Shown here piece after piece: positions 35,002-40,854 of a stretch of 40,854 nt of DNA. Below the pieces are notes generated by a model. The model searched no databases and had not been told where the DNA came from. It saw only the letters and a program-made list of their open reading frames with translations. Made by a program: the position numbers and the translations under genes. Every line of letters begins with the position of its first letter. The first letter of the stretch is position 1. Origin of the DNA: an uncultured Saprospiraceae bacterium (GTDB taxonomy: Bacteria > Bacteroidota > Bacteroidia > Chitinophagales > Saprospiraceae); contig CAJQRD010000103.1 in assembly GCA_905480605.1 (NCBI GenBank), positions 1-40,854 on the forward strand. The letters run 5' to 3'.

Positions 35002-35040
35002 ATATAAAAAAACCATTCATATAAAGAATTTAATGGTTTT
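35002..35040 (-). terminator. Rho-independent terminator after HMG-CoA reductase
   Basis: Read on the minus strand, AAAACCATT (35040-35032), a 14-nt loop, then AATGGTTTT (35017-35009) continuing into a T-run to about 35005. The 9-bp stem plus T-run lies about 100 bp after the reductase stop and 75-100 bp before the kinase gene, so the kinase probably has its own promoter. Confidence 0.65.
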
Positions 35041-35139
35041 GGGGTATACTTTAGTTATATTAGACTGCCATTTACTAATTATTACATACAATATCTTTCC
35101 TAGGATTTACTAAGAATTGATGTTAATACTCATTATTGT

Positions 35140-36468
35140 TTAACTCAGTCTCAGTTTCTCCAAAAATTCTCTCACTGCACTAAAAGAGACAACCTCCTCT
35201 TCAAAATGCTCAATGGCTGCTATTTCTTCAATAGCACTGGCTTTTAATTGATTGAGAATATTTTGAAGGTGCATCTTCATATGACCTTTTTGAATTCCAG
35301 TTGTCACCAATGATCGTAAAGCAGAAAAATTTTGTGCCAAACCAGTAGATGCAATGATTCGCATCAACTTGTCTGCGTTAGGATTTTCTAACAACTCCAA
35401 TGACCGTTTGGCGATAGGATGTAGAGATGTCAAACCTCCAACGGTACCGACTGCTAAAGGCAAGTCCAACCAAAATTTAAACATTCCATTCTCCAATGAG
35501 CAATGACTTAAACTTGTGTATTGACCGTCTTTGCTAGCGTATGTATGACCACAAGCCTCAATAGCTCTAAAGTCGTTTCCTGTAGCAATGACAACAGAGT
35601 CCACACCATTGTAAATTCCTTTATTGTGCGTTGTTGCCCTAAATGGATCTATCTCTGCTACACGTACAGCCATTGCAAATTTCTCAGCAAAACGAGCAGC
35701 TGTCATACCGTTTGGAAACTTACCAAGATCTTCAATTGGACATTCAACGTAAACCCGAACAATACATTCAGGTGTAAAATTAGACAAGATGCTCATGATG
35801 ATCTCGACTTCTTTTTCATCACCCTTAAATTGGTCATGAGAATTAAAGTAATTTATAAGTGACTGTCCAAATTGCTCTAAACATGTATTTATAAAATTAG
35901 CCCCCATGGAATCACATGTCTCAAATGAGGCCATTAATTGATACAAATTATCTTCACGATCTGTCAGGTCAATCAGGTCAATATCCATTATTCCTCCACC
36001 TCTTTTAACCATACTTTCAGTTAATGGAAAACATTCTTCCATCAATTTCTTTTTGATATCCTCGAAGTGATAATGCAATTTGAATTTATCTCCTTTCCAC
36101 AAGAAATGGACTTGCCCTAATTTCTTTGTAGACAAAACTTCAGTTTTAAACCCTCCCCTTGTCATCCAAAACTTTGCTGCGGCAGAAGCTGCAGCAACGA
36201 CAGAACTTTCTTCGATTACCATTGGAACACAATAAGCGTAATCATCAATTACAAAATTTGGGGCTACTCCAAAAGGCATTGGAAAGTTACTGATTGTATT
36301 TTCGCTAAAATTATCGAGAATCTTTTGTTGTTCCTCATTGGAGTGCCAATAACTCATCAATTCAGACATAACTGTGTCTGGCTCTTTGAAAAACGTCTTC
36401 ACGATCCATTTGATTTTACCCCGCTTTGATAGCTTTGAAAATCCTGATATAGTTTTATGATCAGACAT
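35140..36468 (-). CDS. mvaA: Hydroxymethylglutaryl-CoA reductase, class II type
   Basis: A 442-residue soluble HMG-CoA reductase that would reduce HMG-CoA to mevalonate. It lacks the membrane domain of eukaryotic enzymes and has class II length. Visible motifs are PFGVAPNFVIDDYAYCVPMV, the catalytic Glu in EESSVVAAAS (86/87), ETCDSMGANFIN, TTHNKGIYNGVD with K283 and D290, ATGNDFRAIEACGHTYAS, LPLAVGTVGGLTSLHP, and the C-terminal catalytic His in KGHMKMHLQNI. It starts 1 nt after the isomerase stop and is followed by a terminator-like hairpin. Together with the isomerase and GHMP kinase it shows isoprenoid synthesis by the mevalonate route. Cofactor preference is not evident. Confidence 0.95.
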   Translation of the reverse strand: MSDHKTISGFSKLSKRGKIKWIVKTFFKEPDTVMSELMSYWHSNEEQQKILDNFSENTISNFPMPFGVAPNFVIDDYAYCVPMVIEESSVVAAASAAAKFWMTRGGFKTEVLSTKKLGQVHFLWKGDKFKLHYHFEDIKKKLMEECFPLTESMVKRGGGIMDIDLIDLTDREDNLYQLMASFETCDSMGANFINTCLEQFGQSLINYFNSHDQFKGDEKEVEIIMSILSNFTPECIVRVYVECPIEDLGKFPNGMTAARFAEKFAMAVRVAEIDPFRATTHNKGIYNGVDSVVIATGNDFRAIEACGHTYASKDGQYTSLSHCSLENGMFKFWLDLPLAVGTVGGLTSLHPIAKRSLELLENPNADKLMRIIASTGLAQNFSALRSLVTTGIQKGHMKMHLQNILNQLKASAIEEIAAIEHFEEEVVSFSAVREFLEKLRLS

Positions 36469-36469
36469 T

Positions 36470-37513
36470 TTAATCTTTTACTTTTAATAATTTATTAGCC
36501 ATCTTCAAACCCTCAACTTGGTAATTGACGTGATCTTCTAATGCGCTATAATCCAATGCATGTTTTAAAAAACCAGAAGCTTGTGCATAAATTGAACTCA
36601 ATTTAGACTTTTTAATAAAATAAAAACCATCTAAAAATGTTTTTATGCCTCCTGAATAAATAATTTGATCACATTTATTATTCAATTTCCCCTCAGTAAC
36701 AAAATCATTGATATGGTTCAACATTTCATCACATGTATGTCCTAAGTTAAACACATCTTTAAATGCATTATACCTTATATCATCAGATCGCAACAATTCC
36801 AATTTAGAAAAATTGGTTCCCCCAAATCCAGCCAGATCTATTGCTGCTAATGGTAAACTCAATAAAGCTTTCAAACTTTCAGGACCAAAGCCTTGTCCCA
36901 CTTCTTTAACTATTATTGGGCATTCCACTCTTTCAAACAAAGTTTTTATGGTCTCAACTGGAGCTGTAAAATAACGATCCCCCTCTGGTTGCATCCACTC
37001 TTGTAAAGGGTTGACATGTACAATCAATCCATCTGCAGAAAGATTTTTAATCAAGTCATCTATTCTATAGGTCTCATTCTCAGAAATCAACCTTTCAACC
37101 TGCGCTATTCCCAAATTGGCATATAATGGTTGATCTCCCATATATTTTCTAATATCAAACTCATGCAAGCGTGAATCATCAAACAACAATTGTCGACAAG
37201 AGCCTAATCCCATTCCCAATCCAAAGTGTCCCGCAGCTTTCGCTAAGTTTTTATTGATGATATTTGCCTTTTCGGTACCACCTGTCATGCTTGACACCCA
37301 TAAAGGAAATTTCATATTTTTATTTAAAAAACTCAAAGACATATCGTCAACGTCTTGTGCATGACCAGCCAAAATGGACTCATAATTGAATCTAGGATCA
37401 GCTTCATCACTTTTCACAGCTGATTTCATTGCCAACTCTATATGGTCTGATTTGCGAGAAGAAGCCGTATTATCAGCTTCTATATTGTACGATTTTGAAT
37501 CTTTGTCTTCCAA
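36470..37513 (-). CDS. fni: Isopentenyl-diphosphate delta-isomerase, type 2
   Basis: A 347-residue FMN-dependent type 2 IPP isomerase, interconverting IPP and DMAPP. Conserved segments are SRKSDHIELAMKS (19-31, the usual N-terminus), LWVSSMTGGTEKANIINKNL, GLGMGLGSCRQLL, LIVHVNPLQEWMQPEGDR, IIVKEVGQGFG, AAIDLAGFGGTNFSKLE and IIYSGGIKTFLDGFYF for flavin phosphate binding. The start is TTG at 37513; an in-frame stop lies two codons upstream and no other start codon precedes the conserved RKSDH motif, so TTG must be used. It is the first gene of a two-gene unit with HMG-CoA reductase, a 1-nt gap apart. Confidence 0.94.
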   Translation of the reverse strand: MEDKDSKSYNIEADNTASSRKSDHIELAMKSAVKSDEADPRFNYESILAGHAQDVDDMSLSFLNKNMKFPLWVSSMTGGTEKANIINKNLAKAAGHFGLGMGLGSCRQLLFDDSRLHEFDIRKYMGDQPLYANLGIAQVERLISENETYRIDDLIKNLSADGLIVHVNPLQEWMQPEGDRYFTAPVETIKTLFERVECPIIVKEVGQGFGPESLKALLSLPLAAIDLAGFGGTNFSKLELLRSDDIRYNAFKDVFNLGHTCDEMLNHINDFVTEGKLNNKCDQIIYSGGIKTFLDGFYFIKKSKLSSIYAQASGFLKHALDYSALEDHVNYQVEGLKMANKLLKVKD

Positions 37514-37662
37514 ATTTTAAAAAATTGATTATAAAAGTAATAAAACAACAACAATGAAGCGTTTAAACAACCAATAGATTTAAATGTTGGTAGTTTTGTT
37601 AAAAAAATCATATTTACCAATTTTTCGTGAATTTTCTTGCAAGATATTTGCTTGTATATAAT

Positions 37663-37676
37663 ATACGTTTAACTAT
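37663..37676 (+). promoter_or_regulatory. Promoter-like motif before the TPR gene
   Basis: ATACGTTTAACTAT lies 14 nt before the ATG. The same 14-mer stands before the S9 peptidase gene, with a TTG at the same 25-nt distance upstream of TACG in both (here 37637-37639). Likely the -7 side of a shared promoter; the 25-nt spacing is longer than the usual 19-21. Confidence 0.4.
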
Positions 37677-37690
37677 AAATCTAATACGAT

Positions 37691-38809
37691 ATGAAATTAT
37701 GCTTTTTGTCTTTTTTAATGTTGCCTCTGTTTTTAAGTGCTCAGACGCCAAATGCTGTAATTAAATATAACGAAGGAGTCGCCTTTTCAAAGGCAAAAAA
37801 CTATAAAAAAGCAATTCAGTCATATAATGAATCACTAGAAATTGATCCATTGTATGATGCACCTTATTATGCCAGAGGTACGGCCAAGGTCGTTCTTAAA
37901 GATTATAAATCAGCTATTTCCGATTTTAGTAAATGTTTGAAATTACAAAAAACAAATGCCAAAGCCTCATATTATAAAGGGTACTGCCAAATGAAAATCA
38001 AAGACACCAAAGGAGCATTGGCCAGTTTCTCAAAAGCAATCACTATAGACAATAAACTTGAGAAAGCTTTTTATTACAGAGCTTATATTCAAATGGGTGA
38101 AAAAAAATACGAATTAGCTGTTTTGGACTTTTTACATTATAATAAATTGGTTGATGACAATGAAAAATCACATTTCAATTTGGCTATTTGTTACAACGCC
38201 CAGAGCCAAAAAGATTTGGCCATCCAATCTTACTCAAAAGCATTAAAAATCAAGCCTAATTATGACGATGCCAGATATGCTCGTATGAAGTTATATTTCA
38301 AAACAGAAAATTACGGATTGGCAGTAGACGATTGTACAGAACTTATATCAAAGGACAGTGACAATGCTGATGCTTATAATTATCGAGCCCTCTGCCATTT
38401 AAGACTGGAAGATTTTGAAAATGCTCAATCTGATTTTAATACTTTAGTTAAACTTATTCCTGACAACCCAATGTATTGGACCAATAAAGGTGTCGTAAGT
38501 TTCAAGCAAAAAAACTATCAGGAAGCTGCCATTGATTACTCTAACTTAATCAATCTTGAGCCTACAAAATTAGCACACTATAAAAACAGATCTGTAGCAT
38601 ATATGCAAACAAAAGATTGGAATGGTGCTCTAAGTGACCTCAATAAAATGATTGAAATGAGTTCAAACAATGGAGACGCATATTATAACCGTTCAAATGT
38701 GCATCTTCAATTAAAAGAAGGTGACAAAGCCTGTGCAGATATGAGAGAAGCTGCCAAGCTTGGTTTTGAACAAGCATTTCAATACATCGCTGGATTGTGT
38801 GGGAGTTAG
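37691..38809 (+). CDS. Secreted tetratricopeptide-repeat protein
   Basis: A 372-residue protein with a Sec signal peptide (MKLCFLSFLMLPLFLSAQ). The rest is built of about ten TPR units in tandem, for example YNEGVAFSKAKNYKKAIQSY, APYYARGTAKVVLKDYKSAI, ASYYKGYCQMKIKDTKGALA and DAYYNRSNVHLQLKEGDKAC, and it ends with CADMREAAKLGFEQAFQYI, a SEL1-like cap. There is no membrane or enzymatic domain, so it should act as a periplasmic or surface scaffold for protein interactions. The partner is unknown. It is divergent from the isoprenoid genes and shares a promoter motif with the downstream S9 peptidase. Confidence 0.9.
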   Translation: MKLCFLSFLMLPLFLSAQTPNAVIKYNEGVAFSKAKNYKKAIQSYNESLEIDPLYDAPYYARGTAKVVLKDYKSAISDFSKCLKLQKTNAKASYYKGYCQMKIKDTKGALASFSKAITIDNKLEKAFYYRAYIQMGEKKYELAVLDFLHYNKLVDDNEKSHFNLAICYNAQSQKDLAIQSYSKALKIKPNYDDARYARMKLYFKTENYGLAVDDCTELISKDSDNADAYNYRALCHLRLEDFENAQSDFNTLVKLIPDNPMYWTNKGVVSFKQKNYQEAAIDYSNLINLEPTKLAHYKNRSVAYMQTKDWNGALSDLNKMIEMSSNNGDAYYNRSNVHLQLKEGDKACADMREAAKLGFEQAFQYIAGLCGS

Positions 38810-38834
38810 AGTAAAGGTTAACTTTTCTTCTATC

Positions 38835-38885
38835 CCCCGTCATTAACTACACAAGGCTACAGCCTTTGCAATTAAATTTTCGGGG
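38835..38885. repeat. Nested inverted repeat, possible terminator or structured RNA
   Basis: An outer pair CCCCG (38835-38839) and CGGGG (38881-38885) encloses an inner hairpin AAGGCT-AC-AGCCTT (38853-38866). It sits 26 bp after the TPR gene stop, where a transcript end is expected, but lacks a T-run after the outer arm. GC-rich arms stand out in AT-rich surroundings. Confidence 0.4.
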
Positions 38886-39278
38886 TGAGCATTAACGAAA
38901 AAAAAGATTTCCTATGGATAATTTTGGATACCTGTGTTCTATTCAATTGAAGACATCATTCAGTTCCGCGTTTCTTATAAATCTCAACATTTTTGGATTT
39001 ATTATCTCACTTTAAGAATTTCTCGTCATAGAAATCTAAAAATTCAAATGGATTTTCCTACCTTAATTTAATTGTGAAGATAGCTTTGGCCACAGCCACA
39101 CTTTAATCCGTGACTTTAAAACGAAACTAGACGCAAATGAAAGTATAGTATCCAAAGATGGGACGACTGTAATAATGGCTATTAAATAATTATGCAAAAT
39201 TACATGCGGAATAAGCATTTAATTTTGTGGTATTATAAATAGATAATTGCATTGTACAAGATAGGGTATATAATTTAA

Positions 39279-39292
39279 ATACGTTTAACTAT
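39279..39292 (+). promoter_or_regulatory. Promoter-like motif before the S9 peptidase gene
   Basis: ATACGTTTAACTAT, identical to the motif before the TPR gene, with TTG at 39252-39254 (25 nt before TACG) and an AT-rich TATATAAT between. It lies 51 nt before the ATG. Confidence 0.4.
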
Positions 39293-39343
39293 CTTTATTG
39301 TAGTAATACTTTTTACTAAGAAGTGATTCAAAACAATTATACT

Positions 39344-40854
39344 ATGAAGACAATTAAATTTATACTTTGCTGCTTTCTTTTTTCAGGAGCTTTAAATGCA
39401 CAACAAAATCTTTCACCCCAACAATTACTAGAACTTAACAGGGTGTCATCTGTTGGATTAACCCATGATAAATCTGCAGTAATTTACCGTTCTTCTAAAA
39501 ATGATGTTTTTGCAAATACACGCAGTACTAAATATTATTTACAACCTCTAGACGGATCGGCAAAAAAAGAGATTTCTGACTACTCGCATCTTGTATCTGA
39601 CAAGCATGTTTCACCAGATGGTCAATACAAAATCAGCACTAAAAGCGTTAAGATAGAACGTATCACAGGTACTGACTTTTATCCTGAATTGGAAAATTCC
39701 AATGTACAGATTTATGAGAGTTTACAATATCGACACTGGGACACTTGGGAAGATGGTGAGTACAGTCATTTGTTTGTTGAAGATTTGTCGGGTCGAATGA
39801 TGAATAGTGTTGACGTTATGCAAGGAGAGCCCTTTGATTGTCCGACAATGCCTTTTGGTGGTGATGAAGATTACATATGGTACCCAGATAGTAAAAAGTT
39901 ACTGTATGTGACAAAAAAATTACACGGAACAGATTATACAGTTAGCACAAATACTGATATTTATGAATATAACCTTGCTACTAAAAAGACTAAGAACTTA
40001 ACTGCCAATAACAAAGGTTATGATATGGCGCCTGCATTTTCATCTAAAGGAATATTAGGATGGCTGCAAATGAAAAGAGACGGATATGAGTCTGACAAAA
40101 ATGACATCATAGTGCGTTACAATGGTGGGGATCTTAACCTTACAAAAAACTGGGATGGAACAGTAAATGGATTTGTTTGGAGCAATGCTGGAGATAAAAT
40201 TTATTTTAATGCGCCAGTTGGAGGTACTGTACATTTATTTGAATTAAACATTCCTTCTTCATTCGACGGAAAAGTTAGTGCACCAAAGCAAATTACACAA
40301 GGTCAGTTTGATGTCAACGGCATTGTCGGGCATAACGGTAAGACAATGGTTGTTTACCGCAGAGACATGAATCACGCCAGTGAATTGTATACCGTAGATC
40401 TTTCAAACGGGAGCATGAAGCAACTGACTCATGAAAATGATGCTATGTATAAAAACATCAACATGAGCAATGTCGAAAAGCGTATGGTTAAAACAACTGA
40501 CGGCAAAGACATGGTGACTTGGGTTATTTATCCACCAAATTTTGATAAAAACAAAAAGTATCCAACACTTTTATATTGCCAAGGAGGACCACAAGGAGCA
40601 CTAAGTCAATTTTACTCTTTCAGATGGAATTTTCAATTGATGGCTGCACAGGGATATATTATTGTTGCACCTAATAGACGAGGTATGCCAGGTCATGGTG
40701 TAGAATGGAATGAACAAATCAGTGGTGATTACGGTGGCCAAAACATGAAAGATTATTTGTCAGCAATTGACGATGTATCAAAGGAATCATATGTCGATAA
40801 AGATAAGTTAGGTTGCATCGGTGCCAGTTATGGAGGTTACTCTGTTTTCTATTT
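39344..40854 (+). CDS. S9 family prolyl oligopeptidase/DPP-type peptidase, 3' end beyond window
   Basis: 503 codons are visible, then the window ends. A Sec signal peptide (MKTIKFILCCFLFSGALNAQ) is followed by an N-terminal beta-propeller (about 30-390; blade segments such as DDYSHL-like turns, YIWYPDSKKLLYVTKK and GFVWSNAGDKIYFNAP). The alpha/beta-hydrolase domain starts at VTWVIYPPNFDKNKKYPTLL, with the oxyanion region YCQGGPQGA and VAPNRRGMPGHGVEWNEQIS. The nucleophile is S495 in GASYGGYS, a few residues before the cut. The Asp and His of the triad lie outside the window. Such enzymes cleave short periplasmic peptides. It probably has its own promoter, shared in type with the TPR gene. Confidence 0.93.
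   Translation, partial: MKTIKFILCCFLFSGALNAQQNLSPQQLLELNRVSSVGLTHDKSAVIYRSSKNDVFANTRSTKYYLQPLDGSAKKEISDYSHLVSDKHVSPDGQYKISTKSVKIERITGTDFYPELENSNVQIYESLQYRHWDTWEDGEYSHLFVEDLSGRMMNSVDVMQGEPFDCPTMPFGGDEDYIWYPDSKKLLYVTKKLHGTDYTVSTNTDIYEYNLATKKTKNLTANNKGYDMAPAFSSKGILGWLQMKRDGYESDKNDIIVRYNGGDLNLTKNWDGTVNGFVWSNAGDKIYFNAPVGGTVHLFELNIPSSFDGKVSAPKQITQGQFDVNGIVGHNGKTMVVYRRDMNHASELYTVDLSNGSMKQLTHENDAMYKNINMSNVEKRMVKTTDGKDMVTWVIYPPNFDKNKKYPTLLYCQGGPQGALSQFYSFRWNFQLMAAQGYIIVAPNRRGMPGHGVEWNEQISGDYGGQNMKDYLSAIDDVSKESYVDKDKLGCIGASYGGYSVFY

Larger units (their letters stand above)
38810..39343. other. Intergenic region before the S9 peptidase
   Basis: A 534-bp spacer. It contains a nested inverted repeat at 38835-38885 and a promoter-like motif at 39279-39292. 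A short open stretch at about 39110-39188 (DFKTKLDANESIVSKDG then TTVIMAIK and a stop) has protein-like composition but no start and no family I recognise; it may be a gene remnant. Confidence 0.35.

Noticed and set aside
34981-35008. AT-only inverted repeat upstream of the GHMP kinase
   Set aside because: Runs of TATATA pair by chance in AT-rich DNA; only the adjacent CCATT/AATGG stem is convincing.
1-40854. CRISPR arrays, tRNA or rRNA genes, insertion sequences, phage genes
   Set aside because: No regularly spaced short repeats, no tRNA cloverleaf or rRNA sequence, and no transposase or integrase motif was seen by eye.

Overview
The window is AT-rich, densely coded DNA from a member of the Bacteroidota, most likely marine. 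Evidence for the phylum: many Spase II-type lipoproteins, few recognisable Shine-Dalgarno sites, a periplasmic-propeller/Y_Y_Y regulator, a mevalonate-pathway gene set, and a polysaccharide-utilisation type gene cluster. Genus cannot be fixed from sequence alone.

Layout. (1) 1-4960, minus strand: an operon for a LolA-like periplasmic protein, two FtsX/LolCE-like permeases, a LolD-like ATPase and an outer-membrane beta-barrel cut by the window edge. (2) 5387-9272: housekeeping and accessory genes, namely a zinc-ribbon/YbjQ protein, a YbdG-type MscS channel, a GAF-LuxR regulator and a VOC protein. (3) 9323-25918, minus strand: an eight-gene, closely spaced beta-1,3-glucan (laminarin-like) utilisation operon, with a divergent membrane-bound regulator at 26114-28987. 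(4) 29462-31887: an MBOAT plus SGNH O-acyltransferase pair. (5) 32054-33018: two adjacent decayed genes (VOC and a small membrane protein), then a lipocalin-like lipoprotein. (6) 33997-37513, minus strand: three mevalonate-pathway genes (GHMP kinase, HMG-CoA reductase, type 2 IPP isomerase). (7) 37691-40854: a TPR protein and the start of an S9 peptidase.

The glucan operon is the centre of interest. It encodes no SusC/SusD pair in the window. Instead it has a secreted clan GH-A glycosidase fused to what looks like an outer-membrane beta-barrel, a multi-module surface glycan-binding lipoprotein, a GH16 laminarinase lipoprotein, GH17 and GH30 lipoproteins, a GPH-type sugar transporter fused at its cytoplasmic C-terminus to a GH17 domain, a soluble cytoplasmic GH17 paralogue, and a large phosphorylase resembling GH149 beta-1,3-oligoglucan phosphorylases. 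Read together, the genes suggest surface binding and cleavage, porin-like entry, periplasmic debranching and trimming, symport across the inner membrane with cleavage at the transporter exit, and phosphorolysis to glucose 1-phosphate. That pathway is an inference from domains; the individual enzyme families are well supported by catalytic motifs.
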